Below, piece after piece: positions 1-9,800 of a DNA stretch of 44,369 bases (the stretch's first letter is position 1; the number at the start of each line of letters is the position of its first letter). Both the position numbers and the translations under genes were made by a program. This DNA comes from JBAXLO01 sp037134755 (lineage in GTDB: Bacteria; Bacteroidota; Bacteroidia; Bacteroidales; JACABE01). The notes under the pieces are model-generated. The model was not told the origin of the DNA and ran no database searches. It was given only the letters and a program-made list of their open reading frames with translations. The stretch is from contig JBAXLO010000007.1 of the NCBI GenBank assembly GCA_037134755.1, positions 1 through 44,369 on the forward strand, given 5' to 3'.

Positions 1-91
1 AAAATAAGACAAAAAAATGTTTAATAAACTTTTAATCGGTATAAACTCTATTAAATAAATATTTTTTTTATTCGTATGTTAATAATTTTTG

Positions 92-100
92 TATCTTTGC
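92..100 (+). promoter_or_regulatory. Probable promoter -7 element, TATCTTTGC
   Basis: The element matches the Bacteroidota -7 consensus TAnnTTTG. It lies about 200 bases upstream of the first gene (ATG at 307). No clear TTTG -33 box is seen at the usual spacing. If it is used, the transcript has an unusually long leader of about 200 nt (roughly 107-306), in which I see no coding sequence or recognisable riboswitch. Confidence 0.45.
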
Positions 101-306
101 ACCCTAATATTTGCTCTTTATAATTTTTTTCAGGAAGCCAGCCTACCGCCCAATAAAATTTGATTTTTATTAATTATCTTTTATTACTACGTTAAGTTTT
201 GCTTTATTTTAGTCCGGTAATGTCCTAATTTTGGCATGTATCGAGGAGTAATTTAAGCTATACAACAATAAGTAGAAATTAAATAATAATTAATAAAATC
301 AATATC

Positions 307-1239
307 ATGAACTCAAAGTATGTTTATTATCTGTCAATGGTTGCACGCGTAACTTATTTATGCGAAAACAATGCAGCAGTTCTTTTACTTTTACCCGCAT
401 TCAAAGGGTTTGTAACCCAATTAATTGCTATGAAAGCAGTTTGCGATGGTTATGTTCAAACCCTTCAAGCACAAACTTTAGCCAATACAGATATCGGAGT
501 TGCTATTAAAAGAGAAATTGCACTCAATTTAGGTGCCGCTGCATCTGCTATCAGTAGTTATGGTATTACTATTGAAGATGAAAAATTAATTGGTTTTAAA
601 ATATATACTGAAAATGAATTATTTCATCTAAAAACACAAGAACTAAAAGCTATCATGATCACTATTTTAAAAGCAATTGATGATAACAAAACAGCACTTA
701 TTCCTTTTGGTATTACTACTGCTTTTATTTCCAAATTAACAGGTTTACAAACAAAATTGGACACTTTTAATGTTTCTAAAAATTTAATTGATCTACATAA
801 AAACACGCTAGAAGCTTTAGATTTAGAAATTAGTAAAATAAGAATATTATTTAAAAATCATTTAGATACTATTGCTGAAATGTTTCAATTCGATAGCAAC
901 GAATTTTACAAAGCATATTTATCAGCACGCAAAGTCCCACATCATCACATGCACGCCAAAACTCCTGTTCCGGCTAATGTTACCACAGGTCAGTTAGCCG
1001 TTAAACTATTAGAAAAATTAACAGGCTTACCTGCTCAAGGTATAACACTTTCAATTTTAGCTATTAATTTCATAGCTATAAGCGATACTAACGGCGAATA
1101 TTTTAAAGACAAACTATTACCTGCCGAATACAGTGCAATCCTAACAAGCGATAAATCTGAACCTATTGAATTTACATTTATAATAAAAATCGGCGAAACC
1201 ACAGAATTAGGTTTCATCATGGAAGCTATTACAAAATAA
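307..1239 (+). CDS. Uncharacterised two-part protein, helical N-terminus plus beta-rich C-terminus
   Basis: I do not recognise a named family for this 310-residue protein. No signal peptide is evident. Residues about 10-210 look mostly helical, with many Leu/Ile/Lys/Glu, and could form a helical bundle. A short linker rich in His and Pro (HHHMHAKTPVP, near residue 214) follows. The last 80 or so residues contain SDTNGEYF followed by LLPAEYSAIL, which resembles the carboxypeptidase-regulatory-like beta-sandwich fold (xDxNGxYxxxxLxxGxY). The gene stands alone between a long leader and three hairpins, and its downstream neighbours run the other way. Function is unknown. A structural or adhesion-type scaffold is only a guess. 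The reading frame is intact and its codon use is AT-rich like its neighbours. Confidence 0.75.
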   Translation: MNSKYVYYLSMVARVTYLCENNAAVLLLLPAFKGFVTQLIAMKAVCDGYVQTLQAQTLANTDIGVAIKREIALNLGAAASAISSYGITIEDEKLIGFKIYTENELFHLKTQELKAIMITILKAIDDNKTALIPFGITTAFISKLTGLQTKLDTFNVSKNLIDLHKNTLEALDLEISKIRILFKNHLDTIAEMFQFDSNEFYKAYLSARKVPHHHMHAKTPVPANVTTGQLAVKLLEKLTGLPAQGITLSILAINFIAISDTNGEYFKDKLLPAEYSAILTSDKSEPIEFTFIIKIGETTELGFIMEAITK

Positions 1240-1254
1240 TATATTTCATATTTT

Positions 1255-1281
1255 CCTGACACCGTTTCATACGGTGTCAGG
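1255..1281 (+). repeat. Perfect hairpin, CCTGACACCGT stem
   Basis: Eleven perfect base pairs (CCTGACACCGT / ACGGTGTCAGG) enclose a 5-nt loop, 15 bases after the stop codon of the first gene. No U-run follows, so it is more like an RNA-stabilising or repeat-derived hairpin than a classic terminator. Confidence 0.6.
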
Positions 1282-1313
1282 TCTAAATCTAAAAAAGCTA
1301 TTTAATTGGATCT

Positions 1314-1344
1314 TCCGGTTAGCGGTTCCAAACCGCTTACCGGA
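1314..1344 (+). repeat. Hairpin, TCCGGTTAGCGGTT stem
   Basis: A 14-base stem with one mismatch and a 3-nt loop. It is the second of three hairpins stacked behind the first gene, and an A/T-rich stretch follows it. It could contribute to 3-prime end formation on either strand. Confidence 0.5.
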
Positions 1345-1363
1345 TATATTTTAAAAAAAATAC

Positions 1364-1394
1364 AACCCTGATAAATTAAAAGTTTGTCAGGGTT
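1364..1394 (+). terminator. Probable terminator, AACCCTGATAAA stem
   Basis: A 12-bp stem with one G-U pair (AACCCTGATAAA / TTTGTCAGGGTT) is followed by TATATTTTTCC. This is the best terminator candidate for the plus-strand gene at 307-1239. Confidence 0.55.
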
Positions 1395-1625
1395 TATATT
1401 TTTCCTTTAACACTATCTATGTTAATATGAGCAGTTTGCAAATACTCACTTAATAATAGGTAATTTCAACTACTATCAATTGTCCCTATTGTTCACCTTA
1501 ATAAAAAACCATCAATTTTCATTTTACATTTTCAATCATAAATTTTACATCTATTTTATTCTTTGCGTTCTTAGCGAATTCCTTTTCTTCACTTTGCGTG
1601 AATAAATTAAAAAAACAGCATAGCT

Positions 1626-1712
1626 GCAATCTATTTGTAGAAATATTATATCTTAAGAACTGTAAGCAGCATAATAGCGATTCAGTCCCTTGTTCCTACA
1701 AATTATAGATCG
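1626..1712. repeat. Degenerate inverted repeat in intergenic DNA
   Basis: The segment at 1626-1643 (containing CTATTTGTAGAAA) is roughly the reverse complement of 1693-1712 (containing TTCCTACAAATTATAG), with a one-base bulge and mismatches. It looks like a decayed non-autonomous intergenic element of the kind scattered through Bacteroidota genomes. The nearby stretch CTTTGCGTTCTTAGCG (about 1562-1577) has the same boilerplate character. The rest of 1395-1796 shows nothing coding. Confidence 0.35.
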
Positions 1713-1796
1713 TAAAGTTAAGTCGAATCTTGAAAGACTTTAATTGATATTTTGCTAAACACTACAATACAAGCTATATATGTTTTTAAAAAACCT

Positions 1797-2068
1797 CAGA
1801 ATCGTGTAAGACGACTTCAGAATTTAGTAAGACACTAGCAGCAATGAGTAAGACAACTTCAGAATCGATTAAGAAACTTTCAGAATCAACTAAGACGTCC
1901 CCGGAACTGAGTAAGACAACCGCAGAATTGAGTAAGTCACATAAATTACTACCTCAATATTCCCGGAATTGAGTAAGACATCCTCAGCATTGAGTAGGAA
2001 ACTTTCAGAATCAACTAAGACAACCTCAGAATTGAATAAGATTACCTCGGAAATGAGTAGGTAAATCG
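1797..2068. repeat. 21-bp degenerate tandem array 1 (13 units)
   Basis: Units start at 1797, 1818, 1839, 1860, 1881, 1902, 1923, (1944, a divergent 20-mer), 1964, 1985, 2006, 2027 and 2048, so the step is 21 bp almost throughout. Most units read like CAGAATTGAGTAAGACAA plus three variable bases. The array fills the convergent gap between the first gene and the DUF3467 gene, and ends about 80 bases before the terminator of the RNA polymerase operon. There are no spacers, so it is not a CRISPR array. Confidence 0.9.
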
Positions 2069-2150
2069 AAAATAAAAGCTCTATTGTTGAAAGCTTAATA
2101 AAATAAATTCAAGTATAATCAACAAGACATAATTCGTAATTCGTATTTAA

Positions 2151-2186
2151 AAAAAAGCCGTCAGCAAATTAATGCTGACGGCTTTT
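2151..2186 (-). terminator. Terminator of the rpo operon
   Basis: A perfect stem AAAAGCCGTCAGCA / TGCTGACGGCTTTT with a 6-nt loop. On the minus strand a run of U follows the stem (2151-2156 read in reverse). It lies 26 bases past the stop codon of the DUF3467 gene and probably ends the whole tuf-secE-nusG-rpl-rpo transcript. The symmetric A/T tails would let it work in both directions. Confidence 0.85.
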
Positions 2187-2211
2187 CTATTAACATAGAA
2201 ATGTATTATTC

Positions 2212-2526
2212 TTATGCCTGAGCTTTAGGTGCACCTAAATTAAATGGAATTGCATCCATTGCATCTGGTTCTTTAATCTTACCATAAGCCGACTCAAACT
2301 TAGCAATGTTCTCTTGCAATGCTCTAAGTAATCTTTTAGCATGTTGAGGAGTCAATATTATCCTTGATTTTACATTTGCCTTAGGAACCCCGGGCATCAT
2401 CTTGATAAAATCAACAATAAATTCAGATTGAGAATGAGTTATTATCGCTAAGTTAGAATAGATACCTTCAGCCACTTCAGGACTGAGCTCTATATTTAAC
2501 TGATTTTCGTTTTCTTGTCCGTTCAT
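2212..2526 (-). CDS. DUF3467 family protein downstream of rpoC
   Basis: A 104-residue soluble protein with no signal peptide. It carries the family pattern: an N-terminal acidic/polar stretch, then ELSPEVAEGIYSNLAIITHSQSEFIVDF, IKMMPGVPKANVKSRIILTPQHAKRLLRALQENI and a hydrophilic tail. This corresponds to DUF3467, a small protein often found just after rpoC in Bacteroidota. It starts 5 bases after the rpoC stop codon and sits just before the operon terminator, so it should be made together with RNA polymerase. Its biochemical role is not established. An accessory role around transcription is inferred only from this fixed position. The pattern of family residues makes the identification firm. 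Confidence 0.85.
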   Translation of the reverse strand: MNGQENENQLNIELSPEVAEGIYSNLAIITHSQSEFIVDFIKMMPGVPKANVKSRIILTPQHAKRLLRALQENIAKFESAYGKIKEPDAMDAIPFNLGAPKAQA

Positions 2527-2531
2527 TTTAT

Positions 2532-5500
2532 TTATTTCTTAAAGTTTAGTTCGTCCATTTCTTCCTGAGATCCTACTAAAATGCTTTCATACTCTCTTAA
2601 TCCTGTTCCGGCTGGAATTAAATGTCCTACAAGAACATTTTCTTTCAATCCTAACAATTCATCAGTTTTAGCATTAACAGCAGCTTCGGTAAGTACCTTT
2701 GTTGTTTCCTGGAAGGAAGCAGCAGATAAGAAACTTCTAACCTGTAAAGAAGCTTTAGTTATTCCCTGTAACACCTGTCTGGCAGTTGCAGGTTGAGCAT
2801 CTCTGGCTTCAGCAAGTTTTCTATCCTTACGTTTAAGTACTGAATTCTCGTCTCTTAATTTCCTGGCACTAACTATTTGTCCGGCTTTGTATATTTCAGA
2901 ATCACCTGAATTTATGATAACTTTCTTTCCAAAGATCCAATCATTTTCATCCTGGAATTCAATCTTATTCGATAATTCACCTTCCAAGAACTTAGTATCA
3001 CCCGGATCATCAACTTCAACTTTTCGCATCATTTGACGAACAATAGTTTCAAAATGTTTATCATTAATCTTTACACCTTGCAAACGGTAAACTTCCTGAA
3101 TTTCGTTTACGATATATTCCTGAACTTTCATAGGACCTTTAATAGCAAGGATATCAGCAGGAGTCATAGCACCCTCTGATAAAGGAGTACCAGCTTTAAC
3201 ATAATCATTTTCCTGAGCAAGTATCTGTTTAGATGTTGGGATCAAGTAATTCTTTTCTTCACCTGTTTTAGATGTGATTATAATCTCTCTATTACCACGT
3301 TTTAGTTTCTTACCAAAAGAAACAACACCATCAATTTCGGATACAACAGCAGGATCTGAAGGATTTCTTGCTTCAAATAACTCAGTTACTCTAGGCAAAC
3401 CTCCAGTGATATCACCGGCTTTACCGAAGTTTCTAGGAATTTTAACAAGAATATCACCGGCAACTATCTTAGAGCCATCTTCAACAATAATATGAGAACC
3501 TACAGGTATATCATATATTCTTAATACTTCACCAGATGTAGATAAAATATTTATCTGTGGATTCTTTGATTTCTGACGAGATTCAATAATTACTTTATCC
3601 TGATAACCTGTTTGATCATCAGATTCAATTCTATAGGTTACACCCTCAATGATGTTATCATATGAAATCTTACCTAAAACTTCAGATAAAATAACAGCAT
3701 TGTATGGATCCCAATCTGCAAGTATATCACCTTTTGCTATTTCTGTTCCATCTTTAAAGTACAAATTAGCACCATAAGGAATAAAACTTGAAGTAAGTAT
3801 AATATGAGTATTTTTATCAACAATCCTCATTTCAGCAGATCTACCGATAACAACATCATAAGTCTTACCTTCTGAATTCTTATATTCAACAGATCTTAAT
3901 TCGTCAATTTCAATTACTCCAGAATATTTAGCTTCAATTCTTGATGAAATTGCAATATTAGAAGCAGTCCCCCCAACGTGGAATGTACGAAGAGTAAGCT
4001 GTGTTCCCGGCTCACCAATTGATTGAGCAGCAATAACACCAACAGCCTCTCCTTTTTGAATCATTCTACCGGTTGCAAGATTTCTACCGTAACATTTAGC
4101 ACAAACACCTTGTTTAGATTCACAAGTCAATACAGAGCGTATTTCAACTTCCTCTATTGGAGAATCTTCTATTTGTTTACAAATATCTTCAGTTAATTCT
4201 AACCCTCCTGAAGCTAATAATGTTCCGGTATGAGGATGGTAAATATCATGTAAAGAAACTCTACCTAATATCCTATCATATAAACTCTCAACAGTTTCTT
4301 CATTTTTCTTTAATGCGGCAGAAGTTAAACCACGTAATGTTCCGCAATCTTCTTCAGAAATAATAACATCTTGAGCTACATCAACCAACCTACGTGTTAA
4401 ATAACCAGCATCCGCTGTTTTTAGAGCAGTATCCGCTAACCCTTTACGAGCACCATGTGTTGAAATAAAATATTCAAGAACTGACAAGCCTTCTTTAAAG
4501 TTAGATAGAATTGGATTCTCAATAATTTCACCCCCCACTGAACCAGATTTTGTTGGCTTAGCCATCAAACCTCTCATCCCTGACAACTGACGAATCTGTT
4601 CTTTTGAACCACGGGCGCCAGAATCAAGCATCATATATACAGGGTTAAAACCTTGCTTATCTTTTGAAAGCTGTTGCATTAACATCTGCGTAAGATGTGA
4701 ATTAGTATGAGTCCAGATATCAATTATCTGATTATATCTTTCATTATTAGTAATGAAACCCATATTATAATTACTCATTACTTCATCAACTTCTGCGTTA
4801 GCTTGATCAACTAGTTTTTCTTTAATCTCAGGAACAATTACATCACCAAGATTAAATGATAAACCACCTCTAAAAGCCATTGTAAAACCTAAATCCTTTA
4901 TATCATCTAAGAACTTAGCTGTTTTAGCAGTACCTGTTTTTTTCAAGATATTACTAATAATGTCTCTTAAAGATTTCTTTGTAAGAAGTTCGTTTATGTA
5001 ACCGTATTCTTGTGGAACAACTTGATTAAATAAAGCACGACCTACAGTTGTTTCTATTAATTGTTTTTTAGTAATACCGTTTTCTTCAACGGCCCAAAGA
5101 ACTTTAATCCAAGCATGAAGATCTACTTGTCCTTCGTTATAAGCTATAACAACTTCTTCAACTGAATAAAAAATAGAATTTTCACCTTTTGCAGGATTAC
5201 CTTCTTCACTTTTTCGCCCTTTAGTCATATAATACAACCCTAAAACCATATCCTGAGAAGGAACAGTAATAGGAGCACCATTTGCAGGGTTAAGAATATT
5301 ATGAGAAGCAAGCATTAGTATTTGAGCCTCAAGAACTGCAGCATGACCTAAAGGTACATGAACAGCCATTTGGTCACCGTCAAAGTCGGCATTAAAAGCA
5401 GTACAAACTAAAGGATGTAATCTAATCGCTTTACCTTCCACTAATTTAGGTTGGAAAGCTTGAATACCCAACCTATGCAAAGTTGGAGCTCTATTAAGAA

Positions 5501-6806
5501 GTACAGGATGACCCTTTAATATGTTTTCTAATATATCCCAAACAACAGGGTCTTTTCTGTCTACAATTTTTTTAGCTGATTTAACTGTCTTAACAATACC
5601 CCTTTCAAGCATCTTACGAATAATAAAAGGCTTAAAAAGTTCAGAGCACATATCTTTTGGTAAACCACACTCATTTAATTTAAGTTCAGGACCTACAACA
5701 ATAACTGAACGACCTGAATAATCCACACGTTTACCTAATAAGTTCTGACGGAAACGACCTTGTTTACCTTTTAAACTATCACTTAATGATTTTAAGGCTC
5801 TGTTTGAATCAGTTTTAACAGAACTAGCTTTTCTTGAGTTATCTAATAATGAATCAACCGCTTCTTGAAGCATACGCTTTTCATTACGCATAATAACATC
5901 AGGTGCTTTTATTTCTATTAGCCTTTTTAATCTATTATTTCTAATAATAACTCTTCTGTAAAGATCATTTAAATCTGAAGTTGCAAATCTACCTCCATCT
6001 AATGGAACAAGTGGCCTAAGTTCTGGTGGAATCACCGGAACTACTTTTAAAATCATCCACTCAGGTCTATTTTCAATTCGTCCTTGAGCATCTCTAAATG
6101 CTTCAAAAACTTTTAACCTTTTCAACAAATCTAATTTTCTTTGTTGAGATGTTTCAGTACCTGCTTTATGACGTAAATCAAATGACATTTGATCTAAATC
6201 TAATCTTGCTAAAAGTTCTTGTAGAGCTTCTGCTCCCATTTTAGCTAAAAATTTATCAGGATCTGAATCATCTAGAGCTATATTTTCTTGTGGTAAAGAA
6301 TCTAAAATATTAAAATACTCTTCTTCAGATAAGAAGTCAAGCACATTAAATCCGTCATCTTTTTTAATTCCTGGATTAATTACAACATACTTTTCATAAT
6401 ATATAATTGAATCCAATTTTTTTGATTGTAATCCTAATAATGCTCCAATTTTATTAGGTAACGATCTAAAGAACCATATATGAGCTACTGGGACTACAAG
6501 TTGTATATGCCCCATTCTTTCACGTCTAACTTTTCGCTCTGTAACTTCAACACCACACCTATCACACACAATTCCTTTATATCTTATGCGCTTATATTTC
6601 CCACAATGACATTCCCAATCCTTTATTGGACCAAAAATTCTTTCACAAAACAAACCATCTCTTTCAGGTTTATAAGTTCTATAATTAATTGTCTCAGGTT
6701 TGAGAACCTCTCCTCTTGAACGCTTAAGGATTGATTCAGGTGATGACAGACTTATTGTTATTTGTGAAAACTCACTTTTAACAGTTGTATCTTTTCTAAA
6801 TGCCAT
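2532..6806 (-). CDS. rpoC: DNA-directed RNA polymerase subunit beta-prime
   Basis: The 1424-residue largest subunit of RNA polymerase. The N-terminal zinc site is intact (C66, C68, C81, C84 in CHCGKYK...CDRCGVEV). The catalytic Mg-binding motif NADFDGD is at residues 472-478 (D474, D476, D478). The bridge-helix/trigger-loop region follows (GARGSKEQIRQLSGMRGLM, then IAAQSIGEPGTQLTLRTFHVGG). The second zinc site is in the CESKQGVCAKCYG area. Length and domain order are normal for Bacteroidota. It lies 66 bases behind rpoB with no terminator between them, so the two are co-transcribed. The start at 6806 (MAFRKDTTVK) agrees with the family. Nothing is truncated or unusual. Confidence 0.98.
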   Translation of the reverse strand: MAFRKDTTVKSEFSQITISLSSPESILKRSRGEVLKPETINYRTYKPERDGLFCERIFGPIKDWECHCGKYKRIRYKGIVCDRCGVEVTERKVRRERMGHIQLVVPVAHIWFFRSLPNKIGALLGLQSKKLDSIIYYEKYVVINPGIKKDDGFNVLDFLSEEEYFNILDSLPQENIALDDSDPDKFLAKMGAEALQELLARLDLDQMSFDLRHKAGTETSQQRKLDLLKRLKVFEAFRDAQGRIENRPEWMILKVVPVIPPELRPLVPLDGGRFATSDLNDLYRRVIIRNNRLKRLIEIKAPDVIMRNEKRMLQEAVDSLLDNSRKASSVKTDSNRALKSLSDSLKGKQGRFRQNLLGKRVDYSGRSVIVVGPELKLNECGLPKDMCSELFKPFIIRKMLERGIVKTVKSAKKIVDRKDPVVWDILENILKGHPVLLNRAPTLHRLGIQAFQPKLVEGKAIRLHPLVCTAFNADFDGDQMAVHVPLGHAAVLEAQILMLASHNILNPANGAPITVPSQDMVLGLYYMTKGRKSEEGNPAKGENSIFYSVEEVVIAYNEGQVDLHAWIKVLWAVEENGITKKQLIETTVGRALFNQVVPQEYGYINELLTKKSLRDIISNILKKTGTAKTAKFLDDIKDLGFTMAFRGGLSFNLGDVIVPEIKEKLVDQANAEVDEVMSNYNMGFITNNERYNQIIDIWTHTNSHLTQMLMQQLSKDKQGFNPVYMMLDSGARGSKEQIRQLSGMRGLMAKPTKSGSVGGEIIENPILSNFKEGLSVLEYFISTHGARKGLADTALKTADAGYLTRRLVDVAQDVIISEEDCGTLRGLTSAALKKNEETVESLYDRILGRVSLHDIYHPHTGTLLASGGLELTEDICKQIEDSPIEEVEIRSVLTCESKQGVCAKCYGRNLATGRMIQKGEAVGVIAAQSIGEPGTQLTLRTFHVGGTASNIAISSRIEAKYSGVIEIDELRSVEYKNSEGKTYDVVIGRSAEMRIVDKNTHIILTSSFIPYGANLYFKDGTEIAKGDILADWDPYNAVILSEVLGKISYDNIIEGVTYRIESDDQTGYQDKVIIESRQKSKNPQINILSTSGEVLRIYDIPVGSHIIVEDGSKIVAGDILVKIPRNFGKAGDITGGLPRVTELFEARNPSDPAVVSEIDGVVSFGKKLKRGNREIIITSKTGEEKNYLIPTSKQILAQENDYVKAGTPLSEGAMTPADILAIKGPMKVQEYIVNEIQEVYRLQGVKINDKHFETIVRQMMRKVEVDDPGDTKFLEGELSNKIEFQDENDWIFGKKVIINSGDSEIYKAGQIVSARKLRDENSVLKRKDRKLAEARDAQPATARQVLQGITKASLQVRSFLSAASFQETTKVLTEAAVNAKTDELLGLKENVLVGHLIPAGTGLREYESILVGSQEEMDELNFKK

Positions 6807-6872
6807 AATTTTATTGCAATAAAAAATTAATTAATTTTCGAATTAAATAGTTATTAGGTTTAAATAATATTT

Positions 6873-9800
6873 TTAATCAAAAGTAATATTTAAACCTAAT
6901 CCTTTCAATTCATGAACTAAAACATTAAAAGATTCAGGGATACCAGGCTTTGGCATGTTATCACCTTTTACTATAGATTCATAAGCTTTAGCTCTTCCAA
7001 TAACATCATCTGATTTTACTGTTAGAATTTCTTGTAAAATATTTGCAGCACCAAATGCTTCAAGTGCCCAAACTTCCATTTCACCAAAACGTTGCCCCCC
7101 AAATTGAGCTTTACCACCCAAAGGTTGTTGAGTAATTAAAGAATAAGGTCCTATTGATCTAGCATGCATTTTATCATCAATCATATGATGAAGTTTAAGC
7201 ATATATATATAACCAACAGTAGCTGTTTGATCAAATCTTTCACCTGTTCCTCCATCATATAAAAAGACTTTTCCGTTTTCAGGTAAACCAGCCTTTACCA
7301 TATATCCATTAATTTGGTCAATTGTAGCACCATCAAAAATTGGAGTAGAAAATCTTAAACCTAATTTAGCACCAGCCCAACCTAAAACAGTTTCGTATAT
7401 CTGGCCTAAATTCATACGAGAAGGTACACCTAAAGGATTTAAGACTATATCAACTGGTGTCCCATCTTCCAAAAATGGCATATCCTCTTCACGAACAATT
7501 TTAGCTACAATACCCTTATTTCCATGGCGACCTGCCATTTTATCACCTACTTTAAGTTTACGCTTTTTAGCTATATATACTTTGGCCATTTGAACTATTC
7601 CAGCTGGTAAGTCATCACCAACAGTTGCTATAAACTTATTTCTAGAATATTTACCTAATATTTCACGATACTTTATACTATAATTATTTAATAATTCTTT
7701 TATTAATTTATTAGTATCTTTATCGGAAGTCCATTTATCAGAATTAATATTATGAAAATCAACATTCATTAATATTTTCTGGGAAAACTTAACCTTTTTA
7801 GGGATAACATCTTCTTTCAGATTATTATGAATACCTTGAGAAACTTTCGAACTTAATAAGACTAATAATTTATCAACTAACTTGTTTTTTAAATCAGTAG
7901 TTTCTTTATTAAAGTCTTTATCAATAGTCTTCATTACATCTTTATCCTTATTCTTGGATTTTCTGTCTTTTATTACTCTTGAGAAAAGTTTCTTATCAAT
8001 AACTATTCCTTTCATTGATGGAGGAGCTTTCAAAGATGCGTCTTTTACATCGCCCGCTTTATCTCCAAAAATGGCTCTTAACAGTTTTTCTTCTGGAGTT
8101 GGATCAGATTCTCCTTTAGGAGTTATTTTACCAATTAAGATATCTCCTTCATTTACTTCTGCTCCAATACGTATAATCCCATTTTCATCAAGGTCCTTTG
8201 TTGCCTCATTACTAACATTTGGAATATCATTTGTCAATTCTTCCAAACCTCGTTTAGTTTCTCTTACTTCTAAAGTAAATTCCTCAATATGTACAGATGT
8301 AAAGATATCCTCTTTAACAACTTTTTCAGAAATTACAATAGCATCTTCAAAATTATACCCTTTCCAAGGCATAAATGCAACCATCAAATTTTTACCTAAA
8401 GCTAATTCGCCATTTTTTGTTGCATATCCTTCACATAATACTTGACCTTTTTTTACTTTTTCACCTTTTCTAACAATAGGTCGTAAATTAATTGAGGTAT
8501 TTTGATTTGTTCTCATAAACTTGGTTAGCTTATAATGCTTTAAATCTTCATCAAAACTAACTAATCTCTCTTTCTCATTACGAGCATATCTCATTATAAT
8601 TTCGTCAGCATCTACATACTCAACAACTCCATCAACTTCAGCATTAATTAATACTCTGGAATCTTTTGCAACATTTGATTCTATACCAGTTCCTACAATA
8701 GCAATTTCAGGATTTAATAAAGGGACAGCTTGTCTCATCATGTTAGAACCCATTAAAGCTCTATTTGCATCATCATGCTCTAAGAATGGTATTAAAGAAG
8801 CTGCAATAGATGCAATTTGATTTGGAGAAATATCAATTAAATCGACTTTCTCTCTCTCTACTATAGGATAATCTGCAAGATATCTAGCTTTTACTTTTTC
8901 AGCTGAAAAGGTTCCATCAGCAGCTAGTTTAGTATTAGCCTGTGCAATAATTTTATTTTCTTCTTCTTCAGCACTTAGATATATATTTTCTTCTTCTAAA
9001 GCAACTTTCCCTTCATAGACTCTTTTGTAAGGAGTTTCAATAAAACCTAATTTATTGATTTTGGCATATACACATAGTGAGGAAATTAATCCGATATTAG
9101 GACCTTCAGGTGTTTCAATTGTACATAATCTGCCATAATGAGTGTAATGAACATCTCTAACTTCAAAACCAGCTCTTTCTCTTGATAATCCACCTGGTCC
9201 AAGAGCTGAGATTCTTCTCTTATGAGTAATTTCAGCTAATGGATTTGTTTGGTCCATAAACTGAGAAAGTGCGTTCGTTCCGAAAAAAGAGTTTATTACA
9301 GATGATAGAGTTTTTGCATTAATTAAATCAGTTGGTGTAAAAACTTCATTATCTCTAACATTCATTCTTTCTCGAATAGTTCTAGACATACGTGCAAGTC
9401 CGACTCCAAATTGAGCATAAAGCTGTTCACCAACGGTTCTTACTCTTCTATTGCTCAAATGATCAATATCATCAACTTCTGTTTTCGAATTAATTAACTT
9501 AATTAAATATTTTATGATATCAATTATATCTTCTTTAGTTAAGACTTTAATATCAATTGGAATACTTAAATTTAGTTTTTTATTAATCCTATATCTACCA
9601 ACATCTCCTAAATCATACCTTTTATCTGAAAAGAATAATTTTTCGATAATTCCTCTGGCAGTTTCTTCATCAGGTGGTTCGGCATTTCTTAATTGTCGAT
9701 AAATATATTCTACAGCTTCTTTAGCATTATTTGCTGTGTCTTTTTGTAAAGTATTAAATATTATGGCATAATCATTAGTGTTAACATCTTCTTTATGAAT

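Noticed and set aside
1797..2068. CRISPR array
   Set aside because: Repeats are contiguous 21-mers with no unique spacers and no cas genes are in the window. The same holds for the other four arrays.
7882..8445. 187-codon plus-strand open frame inside rpoB
   Set aside because: It is antisense to the well-conserved rpoB, has no start signal and has no recognisable domain.
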